The position numbers and the translations under genes were made by a program. Shown here piece by piece: positions 41,301 through 56,300 of a DNA stretch of 64,000 bases. Numbering within the stretch: the stretch's first letter is position 1; each line of letters starts with the position of its first letter. The notes beneath the pieces are model-generated. The model did not search any database, had not been told where the DNA came from, and saw only the letters and a program-made list of their open reading frames with translations. Source of the DNA: Dryococelus australis (Eukaryota; Arthropoda; Insecta; Phasmatodea; Phasmatidae); assembly GCA_029891345.1 (NCBI GenBank), contig CM056994.1, positions 58,931,251 to 58,995,250 on the forward strand, in the 5' to 3' direction.

Positions 41301-44300
41301 GCTCAGCTGTCAAATGGTATTTTGATACTGTACTTGATTTTAGGCTGAATCCTGTGGTTTCAACATAAGTTTGAGTATCATGGTTGACAGTTTCTTCCAT
41401 TGCCTGATCAACTGGAATTTTTAAAATAACCATTTTGGTCGTTAAGCTGTATTGAAAAAAATCGAAAAAACAATTGTTAGTGAATAATAGGTAATTTGTT
41501 TCAAGCCGGGTCATTTGTGTATGGTATATTGCCAGATACCTTGAAAAATTCTGCTTATAATATGCAAAACACCATGGAATTATTCTCCTGGCGCCACTAA
41601 TATACAGATTCCAGTTTCCTTCACATGGGGCTTTAATCAAGTCAAGAATAATCTCAGTTATATCACAGTACGAAATTCACAGAGATGCAGTGGACCTAGC
41701 ATTCTCTCTCATTTCCTTCTGAAATTTCTCGTATAATACCGCCGTTTCTTCAAACGTAGATAATCGCAGCACACTGGATTGAATTTCCTCACTTTGATTC
41801 TGAGAGAAGTCATCTATTTCTCTCAGTGTGACTTCTATCAGAGACTTCTTATCTTGATAGTACTTGTCTACCCATTTCAAAAACTTACTTCACAACATTG
41901 CTGGAAAGCCTCATAAACTATCTTGTGTAACAACATGTCACGATTATAATGCCATCCTTCAAAAACACTGTTCACAGGTCCTTCTGCCACAATTTCGAAC
42001 TCTACAGAAACATCGCATAGTCCTGCATCCCCAAACCATTTTCCAACAATCGCTGGAATATCGCACGTTGTATCAAAAGTATCTATCTTAATATATTACA
42101 GAACATTCTGCCTTATATATTAGATTAAATATGTTCCGAAACATTTTTAAACCTATTTTTGCATTAAGTTTGAACATATCAGAGTTACGAAGATGGATTT
42201 CATGATAAATGATATAGAACAATCAGAGATCTTTTATTTAAAAATATATATATTAAAAATGCACTAACCAGAACAGATTTAAAGCATATTTCATATTCTC
42301 TCCAGCCGCCATATTGAAATGGCTATCATTTTTAAAAGCTACTCAGTTGAGCCATCCAGAATGGCTTTTCGACTTTCCTAGGTGATAGGGAATTACTAAC
42401 GTAAAGAGTTTTTAATCCTCCATTTTGCTGTGACCCCGCTTTCGCCAGATGGGCACGCATTCAATTAAGGGGGTAGCATAGTTCAGAGAGACAAGAGCGA
42501 ATATACAAAACACTACATTAGTTGAACACGATAACTATACATTCAATACAGGATGGAATGACGATATTCTTACAGTAACACTTTAATTACAAGACTCAAT
42601 AGACTTTACATTTAGTGGAGCTGAAAGCAATTAAGCAGCCTGTAGTTCGCTCTCGGGGAGCAATTAATACAACCCTCACTAGCCTTCGCCTCACGGTACT
42701 CGGACTCCCTAACGGAAGTGATAATTACCCAATATATCGTCGACGACTACGTAGAGGCTCGTCTCAACGGCAGCTGCTCCTCGAAGTCGAACCCGGGCCA
42801 CTAGGATGGCGGTCCTCTCGGCGATGACGTCTCTGGCGGTCTTCGGCTGTAGTCAGGAACAAATATGGCTGCGAGTCACCCGTGCTCGCGTCATTTATAC
42901 TCTGGCGCCTGACCTTGTTTAGGTAACCATTCCCCCAGCTGTTTTCATAACTCCTGTTGCCTTGGCCGACTTCCTTCCAGCCTCGGGCTCGGCCTGGCAA
43001 CCCTTGCCTGTGATGCTCACAGCAAATTGGTACCAAACAGCCATATTTTAGGGTCTGGCCATGGACTGTAATGGTTAAATGAGAACGAGCGGATGCTTAA
43101 TGTAAGCTAGTGGGACCGAGCATATGCTAAAGGGGGCTTAATGTAAGGTAGCGGGAGATAAATATAATCAAGTGGGGTTTAACATAAGCTAGAGAAAAAT
43201 TAATGCATGCTAGTAGAGGTCAAATGCTAGCTAATGGATACTGAAATGCAGGGGCCAAATACCATATTTACTCGATTCTAATTCGCCATCGATTATAATC
43301 CGTACCTGGTTTTTGGGGAAAATCCTGAGGGAAAATATTGGTATACATATGAGGTAACAGGTTGAACCAACACCTCAGTTGGAAATTTAATTTCTGCAGG
43401 AAGTTTAATTTCCCCTTCAAGTCAACAGAAATTGTTTTCCATCGAAACAAACGTATGTAAAATATTAAAAACATTTCACATAAACACGCCTATATTAAGA
43501 ATATAATATCACAAATTACCATAATTACTATATAATTGATTTTAGCGAGCACCGAATGCAAGCTGACTCCCGAACTTTCAAACCCTCTGACAAAGAAAAT
43601 AGTAAAATATCAAATGTAAACTGAATGTTGAATGTACGGTGCACACTCGACCAGCTGAGAGCACACATGACATTATTTATCAGGCGGTGTGTTCGCAATG
43701 AGTGTCACAGAGAGGAGGAAGCCTCAGCGGTGGGAGGAGTGAGATAATGAACCTCTTCTTCCCTTCCAAACCGGTAGGCACCCAGAGGGAGGGCACAAGG
43801 ATGCCATGCTGATAGCGAAGCAACAAACTCCCACCTTGCAAGCCGTGTATGGGGAGAAAACAGAGCTCTGCAGACATATCACCAAGGACAGTCAAAGGTT
43901 ATGCAATCCAGGCCACCTACACTTACTTTGGTGACACTGCATGCGTGGTGTCTACCTTTTAAAGTTATAAATATTATTTAACTTTACAAAATGTGTGATT
44001 ACGATAAATGAATAAATAATGAAATTATAATTTATTTATATTTACGGTATTCAATAATTAATCATTCAAAAACGCCTCTTCTGATTTTCCTGTACTGTTG
44101 CCTGTCGCAAGTTATGCTGTACTCGGGCTCGGTGCTTATGTATTTGGCGTCGAAAGCAGTCGAAGGGACCCTTCCTGGTTGTCAGTTTATTCAGAAGATT
44201 TGTTTATGTTGAAATAAATTAATATAAATCCTCCGATTTCCCCACAAGAATCTACTGAAAATGAACTTCACGCTTGGCAATACAATTCGCTCGATGTTCA

Positions 44301-47300
44301 AACTATATAATTGTTGGCGATCAGGTGATATCTATTATACGCTTCTCGGGGTATCACTTTATTCAGAAGAAGCTGCCTATTGAGTTAATTTAATACACAA
44401 TTCAAACATAATGTTGATTGCCAGCCGTTTATAATTTAACACAAAACGTACAGTAAAAAATTGATTTAAACGCAAAAGAAAATATTTTTGCAAAAATAAT
44501 TACTTGTTAAAATATATTGCGTAACATTTTCAGGCGAAACCAGTGGCTTTGATGATATATACAACTATTTTGAGTGACAGATAATCTTGATAAAATGTCT
44601 GCAACCTCAGAGTTATACACGTGTAAGAACGGCATAGTGTCATAGCAAATTACCGTTGCATTCACACGACTACATTGACCTTGATAGAGGTCAGACTCGG
44701 CGAAGCACTTGAACACTCTGTGGCGCAGTACGTTTGACCGGATGAACATGCATAATTAAGAACTGAGATATTATGATTAATTTATTTAATGCTTCATGTA
44801 CTCTACTGATTCCACTCTCGCCAGATGTGCCAGGGGAGGAAGCAAGCACGCGCGGCTGAGAGAGATAGAGGGATAGAGAACTCGGATTTTTTTTTTTTTT
44901 TTTGCTATATGCATAACAGCTTCTCCTCTCTCGCCTGTATGTAAGGGGGGGGGGTGGGGAAAGAAAGGTGCACGGCCGATAGAGACACAGAGAGGAGAGA
45001 CAGAAAGGATGCAAGGATGAACTGCTGGTTGCTAGGTAACCGCTTCCCCTCTCACCAGGTGTGTAGGGGGAAAATAAACATGTAAGAAGAATGCAAAGTC
45101 CCGCCTCGGCTGACTGCCCAACTCGCCAATTACATCAGCTGAACTGGAGAACACTGTGTCAGTGATGATGAATGGCGGCACGCTTACAGTATTTCACACC
45201 CAACTATTACAAGTTAGCATAAACCACCAGCTTAAAAACTATCGTCACATGAAATGTTAAGTGAGCGGACAGAAAGATTTTTTATTGAAAGTAATTCTTT
45301 TTAGTTTTGTGGCAGTGCTAACATTTGAAGGATTTTGGAATGGAGTGTAATGGAGAAATTTGGGTGGCTTTTAACATTGAGGTCTTGAGAGCCATTGAGG
45401 GCGAAGTGAAGTGAGTATGGAGCAGTGCAAGAAAGCAAGGGCGGGGGAATTGGGAGAGCCCTGAAGAAACCTGCCGACCAGCAGCATAATCCGGCACAAT
45501 TGAAGGATTGTGTTTGCATATCAGCTTATCCCTTATTTATAAAGTGTTATCAAATTTGAAGAAAAGAGGATTATCCACATGAAGATGTGAAATTCAAAGA
45601 TGCGAAGACAAAATAGTTTTAAGCATTCCCCTTTGATTACTTACCATGCATGTCCTGCTGACCACTGTTAAATTGCTTAGAAAGATGGACTGGTATTGGC
45701 ACACACTTTAGAATGTTAAACAGTTAAATGTCCCATCGTTGGGTGCATGCTAAAATTCATTTAACGTATTTTTTTTCTCTCCCCCCCCCCCCCCCATCAT
45801 AGCATAGATTGACACAATATGGTCTTTGAATTCAGCCACTGACCCTGTAATCATATTTTCAATCTGTCCGCGTGAATATAGTTCTTGAAAACATACTTTA
45901 TTATCAAAACACAAAAACGCCAGGTCCCTAAAAATAATGCATATTCTTTTCATGCACAATTTGACTGACATCTTAAATTAATGTGTACAGAAGTAGGGAG
46001 AGAGAGAATAATTGCGAGAAAATGCAAAATTTCCTTGGAATGGAAATTTGGTAACTTAATTTTAGAGTTGTTACAATTGAAATATTAGCCAGTAGAGATT
46101 CACTTAAAATATGAGAGTTCTTTAGTAGTTTACAAAATGACAACTCTAGCAGTTGTCATTTTCTCTTTCCTGTATAAGAACAAATTTTAAATTTTGATAT
46201 AAGTTTGTCAAATGGACTGTGGTTTATGCCACAAATGTTTAATCTCTGGCTTGTTATCAATTGAAATTATGTACTTTCCGCATCTCATATTTAAACATTT
46301 CTGGAACTGGAGTTGAACCAACATCGTTTTGTACTCGGTTAACATTAACTTCAATTCCAGATGTGAAATGCAACAACTACAACAGGTTCTGTGACAAGTG
46401 GTCGCTTACCGGAGAATGCCAGAGGAATCCAGAATACATGAATATCTACTGCGCCCAAGCATGCGGTTCTTGCCCAGGTTTGTAAACCACATGGTGGCTG
46501 GGGTACCACACAAATCTACATTCTTAGACAGTAGTAAACACATTATTTGATGAAAAAATATGGCACTTATTCACCACATCCATTTGCCAGTTGCTTACTG
46601 GCAAGTGCAACTTACATAAATCAGATTTTTAAGGCAGGAATCACAAACACTTCTGCCAGGACATGCCTGAGGATAAGCTACTAGAGCAGCAATGACGCTT
46701 GTATGATTCTTGGAGAATATGAAGGATTTGTTCCCAGCACAGAAACAGAGTGTGGTGATGGATTGTGACACTTATGTTACCCAGTTATGACTCGGCCATA
46801 AACAATTAGCAGTCTTTTTTTAACGGCTGGTGCAAAAGCAGGTAAATGACTCAACAACATTTCTGTTCTCAAAAGTAAACAGCACCCTTCAAGCAGTGAA
46901 ATTTTTTCGGTACCGGAAAACAGCAAACACATTTAAAGGTACAAATAGCAAATAAAATATTGTTTTGATCAGCAGTGGTGTAACTGCGGGTGGTGATCAA
47001 GGTGATCTATCACCCCCCAGAGACCATTGAGGGAAATATTTCCATACGAGACATATATTTCTTCCCTCCAGTAGTCACCAATGAGTGCCGCTGAATATGC
47101 TCACTAACACTGTGGCATCTGGAAGGTGATTGATCACCATAATCATCCCTTGTCATTACGTCACTGTTAATGACTGTAAAAAACAATGAACAATTATTAA
47201 TGTACATGGCAGAATAATAAGTTACTATAATTTCCAGTGACTCATATCACCAGCACAATTTGACTATTAACATGACTGCAAATGTACAAAAACCTTCGAT

Positions 47301-50300
47301 GGCTGTATAATTTCAAAAATGTCTCCTGATCATTGACTTCAATATGTGTCTCTCTTTTGCATAATATTACCAGAGCTTACATTTTAACCTAAATCAATTT
47401 TGAAAGGCATATCTCCTTGTAATTCTAAAAACTAAGACATCACACACACAGGAGAAAGGTAGAACTGTCAATGAGTGGTGACCCAACCATGCCATTATGC
47501 ACCACTTGAGCATGTAAATTTATTTCCTAACTTATGTGTCATGTGCGAAACATACCTTAACACAGTGAGTACTAGTTCATGCTGCATACCTCAGAAATTT
47601 ACAACATACCTGGGAACGTATGTTCAATTGAATGAACAACACTGTAGTTTTATGGTCAGTAATCGCTTATCCTTTGGCATGTACTACATACATATACAGT
47701 AAATACTGAAATTACTGTTGCACTGGTGAAATGAGATTTTTCTATTATAAATTAGTCGTACTATTAAATTTGCAAACATACGCATTCGTGTGAATATTCA
47801 TGTGCTAATATAAGCCAATGCTGTCTGAACATTCTCATTTTCAGTACAAATATTTTGTAATAGCCATTGAAACTGTGTAGTTACTAAAATTGTACACGAC
47901 TTAAAAGCCGCTTTATAAAAATATGCAACAATGGGTGTGCCTTGTAGGAATATCATGTTTGAGTTGAGTTGAGAGATTTGGGCGGCTGTTAAGAACAAGG
48001 TCTTGAGAGCCGATGAGGGTGAAATGAGGTGAGAATGGAGCAACACCAGAATGCAAGGGTGGGGAAAATGGTATATCCCAGAAAAAACCCGCTGGCCAGT
48101 GGCATCGTTCGGCACGATTCCCAATTACAAAATTCCAGGAGTGATCCAGCCGGGGATTGAACCCGGGTCGCCTTAGTGAGAGGCTAGCAGTGTAACCGCT
48201 CAGCCAAAACACCGCCTTATTGTGTATTAGTTTTCCTTAAAGCATAATTAGAAAATTTTTTTGAGGTAAACCATAGGCGTTTAGATAATCCTAGGATTTG
48301 TGGGTACCTGCAAGGAACTAAAATACTGAACTGGCTAGCTAGTTTTAAACACAGACTAAAAATACCACTTTCACGATTATTTTATTACGTAAATGATATT
48401 TAACATCACAACTAAAACCCAAAACAGCTTAAAAAAACATAAATCTTGGTAGTGGAGACTGAATAGTTGTTTGTCACAGCAGAAAGCACCATTTTTACTC
48501 AGACTTGAAATGTTCCTGATTACCTGTAGTTACATTTTCAATTTTCATGCAACATCTACACGATGTGTTAGCATGTTTATGGCATCCAGAAAATGTAGTG
48601 CTTTAAAAGCTAAATTTTGATATAGATTTTACCTGCGATTTATTTCTGTAATGCCAGCCTGATACGGTTGTCAAACACAATCAAGGACACTCATTTCCCG
48701 TGAGCTACTGGATGGCACCCTGTGACAGGCTAGAATGATTACCAGGAACACTTCAATTTGCTGGAGTTGGTAGAGGTTGTGTAATGCCAGTGAAACAGAT
48801 ATTAACAGGCAGTTTAAGTTGTGTGTTCTTTGCAATATTTACATAAATGCATATGGTAACACCATTAGATTATAAATATTCTGAATGGAAATTCCACAAA
48901 ATAATAATCAATAATACATTCAAAACAAAATTTAGGTTACTTAAAATATTTTCTTTGGTAAGACATGTCTGTTTCATGTGTAAGCATATTTTTAAATAAC
49001 TATAGAAATCAAATTCTAATCTGATCTATTGACTTATTAACGAATTTGTTCAGTGGTTACTGACGAAAAACTTTTATGAATCATCAGTGATTTCAGTGAT
49101 TGTCAGCAGTGACAGAATAAAATCAAAGTTTATTAGATTTTTATTTGAAAGCCTGTCTCGGTCATTAAAAACTGTTTTTTTTTTTTTTAACTTTAAAATT
49201 ACTTAACGCTCTTTAAATGGAGATTATTAATAAATAGCATTTAATAAATGCATGAGTTTATGGTTTCATCTCAAAAGTTGTTAGAATTTATACTTTAAAA
49301 AATACAATCAGAAATAAAAATTCAGCTACACAGATTTCAAAGTACTAAAAAGTCATGGACCACATCTACATATATGTTTAGGTCTATTATGTTGTAAAAC
49401 TATAGTACTTGGCCAGTGCTGTGTAGAAAGACTGCATGCCATATCAGTGTCATTCCATTGACACGAAGAAGGATTTTATGTAGGCCCGACATGCCAGTAT
49501 CATACATGGCACGTCTTGCTTCTGCTCTTTAAATCTACAATGTAATCTACATCACTAAAATGTCTGTTGAGTTAATGAAGATATGTATAATGTAAACTAC
49601 TGATAGTTGGCATCCTCTGACTTATAAACTTATAAATATAGATTAAACATAAGTTAGGTAGACTGATGTTTAAATTCTGTGCATGTGCTTAACATTGGCA
49701 ACAGTTTACCAATGACACTGTCAAAATCAGGTTATCCGACAGTGACATTAGTTATTTTTATGTTGAATTTCTCAATTCGGGAGCACCACAGTAGTTCCTG
49801 CCGGCGGTGAAGGTATCTTGTTCTTGGAGCCGTTGCATAGCTGTGGCAAAAAGGACATGCGTTGGTGCCGCACGTTGTGGATAGCGCTCTTGATACAGCC
49901 GACGAGCTGTTCTTCTATTAACTTCAGCTGTGCCATACACAAGGATCATGGCTGTGTATTCAGCAAACATGTACTCAACCTGTTAATCGGAGACACAAAG
50001 GCTCGCGGATGGGGCTCGAGGCAAGGAAGGCGCATTGAGTAAAGATATACTTAAAGTGGATTTTCCCGGGTTAAATATTCTGACCACTCCAGCAGGTAAG
50101 AATCTGTAGTTCGAGGGATGAACGCCTCGTCGCGCTAGTCCATTTTCGTGGCGTGTGCGTGGGGAACATTGGTGGTGTTGCCACATTGACATCTGCCCTC
50201 TCTCTCACTCATACTCCATCTCTATCAACCCCAGTCCCAACTCCGCAACAGTATAACGTGTTCTGAATGTCTGTTATATCCACAAGCTGGGCCAGACAAG

Positions 50301-53300
50301 ATGGTGGACACCCAAGTTCCTATCTCAATTCGTATATATCAGTGTAAGAAAATATTACAAGTTCTGTGAAACATATGTATGAACAAAATGAAGCTTAATG
50401 TACGCATAAGTAACGGGAAACGTTGCATATTACTCACACAGTCATGATAAAAGAATTAACACATCTTTATTAAATACGTGATAATTGTGGATTTATGTTC
50501 TATACATCCCTTATCACACGTGCGTACAATAAATGGTTTGTGTAGCTCGTTAGTGCGCAGGTCTGCGCCACATAATTGTAGGCTGTAGGAGATCAAATCT
50601 CCAATGGGTAAAGAGTATTTTTATGTGTCATATTATAGCTGTTTATAACTTGTTTTATTGTTAGAAAATGTTTATTTCCAGAATATATTTGTCTAACAGT
50701 AATAATACGCAAGTACCAGCACAGTACAATCGACTAGCAGTGGTTGTCTGCTAATCACATCGATTGGTTTCTAAAGTAGAGAATTTGAGTTTTATTGCGT
50801 GAGTAATGTTAACATGCACACATGAAAGCCTTAAGTTTAATCTTGTGACAGTTCTGTATTCTTTTGGCCGGAAAACTGTAAAAGCATGTTTAATTACAGA
50901 GATCACAAGATGGATTATTATACTCATCAAAGTTACGCATTTAAAAACAAAGGCGCAGCCGGAATTGGGGGGAGGGGTGATATATTGGGACATATCCCCC
51001 CACAGAAATGAAAATAAAAGTTGAAAACAAAATCACAAGTTTTTTTTTTTTTTATTCGAGAAATATGTGATCTTCTGTGAACATGAAATATTTATAGCAT
51101 TTTGTGGTTCCATATCTGTACATGAACCCATTGCTTACAAATAATTATGTAATTATAAATTTGTAATAGTACAGGTTTTGTAGTTTGTTAAAAAATTGAA
51201 CTATGAAATCTCTCCCCCTCCTCACCTCCCGGACACCCACGAGTAATTCTTAGCTACGCCCTAGTTTAAATAATATGGTAATATTTTAATAAGTGGCGTA
51301 AATGTCCGTCGTACATACATGTGGATAGAGTACCTTGTTTTCCATATATAAGGAGTGCCGTTACTCTTATCATGTTCCATACATTAATAGTACTCTTCCT
51401 TTAAAGCCTAAACCAATGCAGTTTTCAGGGGGGAAAGGAGACAATCGTCTACGTTGTGGATGCACCAGAAAGCGCCTAAATATACAATTCGTTTGCATTT
51501 GTACCCCTGTCCCCTGCGAGTTGTTTTGCCTACCATTAACAAGTTTCTCTTAGCCCCTTAGGTAACGTGTGGGTATGAACGGATGCTATAGAAACTTGTA
51601 TACCTTCTGCAGTGCCCTTGAGTACAACAGAACGTATCAGAAAATGGGTATCGTGTAAGGCCGGCTTAAATGACTCACGCCTCTTACAGAATTTAGGTAC
51701 CAGAAACTTCTTAAATCCTTCTTAAATATCTGAAGAAAAACGGTTTTAAAAATATGATACACTTCATACTACTAGTATTATACTACCATATCACAATTAA
51801 CATTGTTAAGTTGCAGCGGAATGCTAGTAAAAACCAGATAATGCCCACAATAAGTGAATCAAATCTAAACTTGCTGTATGAATGAACACGCCTTGTTATG
51901 AAGATGATTGTACATGTTATAGATCATATTTCATTAGTATATTATAATCGTGCAAACAAAATGAGTGGTCGTTAACGAAAAAAGTATTTATTCATTTAAC
52001 ACGACATAGGGCACACAGAACACAACTACCATAAGGAAAAGTAAACTATAATTATGTAAATATGCCGCAAAGTTAACACACAAGAATTCCCTACTGTCAC
52101 AAATCATTCCAATGTTTGCATAGTGCTTGTAAATTGTTGTCATTATCCATTTGTAGGTTAGGAAACAACATACATTCCAGAATACACGGAAAACTTTTGA
52201 CACAATCAAGATATTTAATAATATTTCTGTAATTCTTGGTAACATCTGTACACTATGCACAGATAAATTTATTGATTCTACTGCGTTTAAACACACCTAC
52301 ACACAGTATTGAAGCGTTAGCTGAGACGCCTGAAGTAAATCTGGGTGCGAATGTGTGTTCTCTTATGTCTTGGTTCCCAGTGAAACTTATCAGGTCGTAT
52401 GCGTTGGTAGGATTCCCTTAAGCATTGAAATAAATAGTTGTATTTTACATATATGTAAAACAAATTGAGGCTACGACCAATCAGTACAGAGCAGTCGGTG
52501 TTGTGGCGGGAACCTGATATTTACAGTAATGTAAGTATAAAACATCATGACAAAGGCGTGCGTGTATGCACATGTTGACGATTACAACTGTTCACAAGTA
52601 ATAAACGCCTCTATAGCAAATGTCAGCTTTGAAGTATGATCTGCTTCAATATGGTGTTTTATACGAGGTTATGTTAGGAACAAAAGTAAACATGACAGGC
52701 TTGCTACATGTTTGCAATCGCTGGAATTAAGAATTAAAACATTAATGGAAAACTGCAAATGCAGAAGACGTGTTTCTGTATGACAGATAAGCGCCTACTG
52801 CATAATTCAATGCATTAGTTTTTGTATTGTCAACGTAGGCCGAATACGAAATGCAGATTGTGTTGACAAAATGATCACGTGACCCGATTTTGTGTACAAG
52901 CATTGTGACGTATTTGGTAAATTGATATTTCGTATCTTGTATATAGCGGATGTTAGTAAAAATACAAAATGACAAAATTAACGCCATGTGAGTTTTGACA
53001 TTCAAAACGCATGCGCGAATGTACTTAAAACGTCTTTTAAAACAAACAACGGCTCATAAAATAAACTAGACATGTTTTTGAAACCAAGTTAAGTATTGTG
53101 CTTTGTTTATATATTTCGCAATACATGTTTTATTTTAAGTCGTTATTGGATATTATATTATTTTCTTGATTATTAACATATTCTCAGCATTCCAGTGATG
53201 ATTGTAGAAATATTGCGTCCATTTTAAGCATATAATTTATATAATAAAACAAGTTCACTGTTAACGTACGAATGTGTTGCCGCAAGTGCTAAACAAGTGA

Positions 53301-56300
53301 CTGTCGACAACGTCCGGATTGAAACCTACGAAATGACAAATTACAAAATAACGAATTTGTCCTTGCGGACACGGCCTTAGCTTGTTGACTATTAGTTATT
53401 GGCACCGAGTCATTGCATTCAATCGATAGAAATAGTCATGTTTTGTAATGTACCTAGTCTGAAGTTGAATATTGTGACTCGATTTGTTATGCCTAGTTTC
53501 CATGCGTTCGTTAGTGTTAACACTACTAATAAACACTTTAGTGTCAACGTTTTCGCACTGTTATAAGTCCGAGGTTTCAGTGTAGAATATAGAATAGTGT
53601 GCTGTATTACACTCCTGTAACTGTAAACTCCAAAAATGCCAACTTTTCATATGATATCCACTAATTCATATGATTACTGTAAACTTGGATCTTACAGAGA
53701 CGAAAGTTGTATTGTCGCTTTAAAACAAACATCTGTTAGAGCTTAGCCTTATACGTGATCATAAATGTCCTTTTCCCGCAGTGTGCATAAAGTTTTTTCT
53801 GATTAATTAGATGCGCGCTCATACAGCGTTCGCATTCGCCTACGTACGTAAATGTTGTACATGTATCGGGAGATGACATAAGCACTTACAAGGGGAAACA
53901 AATGTGTGTACGTCTCGCACCCTTACAGCCCATAAGCTACTATTTTGAAAATCGATTTATATGTATTTCATAATTGTTATTCCTAAAAGTTATTTTTATA
54001 AAGAGTGAAATAGAGGCATTAACTTTCGAGAAACTTCACTGAGCAAAGTTCTTAACATTTAATAATCTAGAAGAGCCGGGATAAACATAGCCAGTTTTCT
54101 TCGTGATATGTTATAAACCTAACGTGCCATCGAATTTATAGTTAATATGCAGCGCATTGAGAACACTACCAATGTTTTTACAAGGCAAAGCATGGCTGAG
54201 TGAAAACGTTATATCAAAATCTGAAATTTAATTTTTATGCATACCAGTATTAGTGTTCAAAGGAAATTTACTTCTAGTTGTTATCAGTTTTTATGGTACA
54301 TCATCGATAACTGCGTTTGATGACTCCAGTATATATCCTTTCCTTTCTTGTAAAAATGTCCATGATTGGATGATAGGAACACTGTCATTGTCATGCATTT
54401 TCCAGCTACAGGTCCTAAAGGGTTGATAATTATAAATCTATGTGCCTACGTTCCAGAACATATTCAGTATGTATTTTCCGTTAAAATGATTGTTCAGAAT
54501 TTTATCAGCTAACTAGTTGCTGTAAAGGATGCAAATAAGTATGCCTGTCGGAATGCATCACGTATCGAGCCGTGTGGAGTATGCTTATATACATAAGTGC
54601 ATTCCCAGGTTCGGACACAGCTTTAATGACACTTGAATCAACAAATTGAATGCACTGATTATTTGTACGAACAGTCGTCTTTGTAGTAGGTCATAACCTC
54701 AAACTGTTAACATTGCGTTCAATTGTATACCGTCGTGCGTATTTCTTCACTATTGAACAATTATTTCCTGTCCATTTCCTTTCACATAAGAATGGAATGA
54801 AAAGTTTACTATGATATATGATATCATTCATGATTAATCTGACGTTTGTAATTGTAAGTGCTAACAGTACTCGTATTTTATCATGAACACCTAAACTATA
54901 GTAAAATAATAGATAATAATTAAAAACAATGACCGTTATATATTTGTGACAATGCATTTTCGCAGAGGTAAATAAAACCAAATAGTAGTTCATATCGCTG
55001 CACATTTCCGCAAACACATAATTCTACGACATGAACGAAACACATGCCATGGTCGCCGTTAGTAAATCATGAGTTTTGTATTCAGAGCTGCAGCAAATGC
55101 AGGTAACTTGCGTGTGACAGGCTCGCCTTTGGCAGAACTTGAACGAACACGTGGTTGAGCTGAGGCCAGGGTTATGACATACTTTTACCGGCTGCGGAAC
55201 AGGCAACATTGCGCGGATGACGTCGTTGAGAACACTAGCGCTCCTCTGGATCATTAGCGTAACTAACACATAAAACCGGACAGGCTATTTCCTATCCCAT
55301 GGCCACTCTAGTGTATATCTTTACTCAATTGTATACGTCCCGTGCCATCAGGTGATTGTCTGAAGTAATGTACTGCCTACCCAGTTGCATACCAACAAAG
55401 GCACATCCGAGACATTGCTCTTTCCCTCAGCGGAAGTGGATGAGTGGTACACCTGATTTGAAATGGCTGTAGCACTGGAACGGTACGTTTCCAGACCTGG
55501 GTTCCAATTCAAATGATAGTCTACTCAGTCCTCTATCAATCCCCAGGAGTTTGTAAGGGGAATTTCCGAGCACTCTGTAGTCATTCAGTTTTCCAACTCA
55601 GAAACGGGTTGGTCTGCAGTTTGCATGCACACTCTTGCTTACAATAACCACTTATGTATTGCAGTATTAGTTAACCTGCGTGATACTAAGGCACATGACA
55701 TGGCATAGCAATACTTATATTTTTATAATTTATTTAGTGAGATAGTTGTTTTATTATATTATTTTAATTTTTAAACTTATTACAGCAGAGGTAATAGGGG
55801 TATTTGAAGTGAATATGTAGCGAAATGACGTTATTTAATTTGGCCATGGCCAGAGGAAAGGAGATTAATCAGTGGAGTTGCAATTTCCCAATTTTAGGGC
55901 AAAGGCAATAACTGTTAGAACTTTTTTTCAAATTAACCTGCATAGTTAAAAATAAAATACTTGAATACCATTTCAGAAAATATATTAAGCTTTTTCCTGT
56001 GCCAAGTACGCTAGGTATGTTAATTGTACAGAAAATTAAATGTACAGAAATTGAACGCACTACAAAAATGTAATAACACCGAGTACTGAATGTGAGCATT
56101 TATGAATATCCTGAATACAAAAAAATAAAAACAATCGTCTGTGTTGTTAACTATCAATGAGTGTTTTCTTCTGCAGGTGAACCAGGGACAAGCTGCAGGG
56201 ACCAAAACGAGAACTGCGCGGCTTGGGAAAAGAAAGGCGAGTGCGAGCTCAACCCCAAGTACATGCTTCGCAAGTGTAAGAAGTCGTGCAGACAATGTTA

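Noticed and set aside
7104..48216. tRNA genes, because A and B boxes are visible
   Set aside because: The cloverleaf stems are not complete and each head is fused to the same non-tRNA body, so these are SINEs.
54691..55269. Minus-strand frames upstream of the last exon, one Cys-rich
   Set aside because: Cysteine spacing matches no known fold, frames are short and no supporting context was found.
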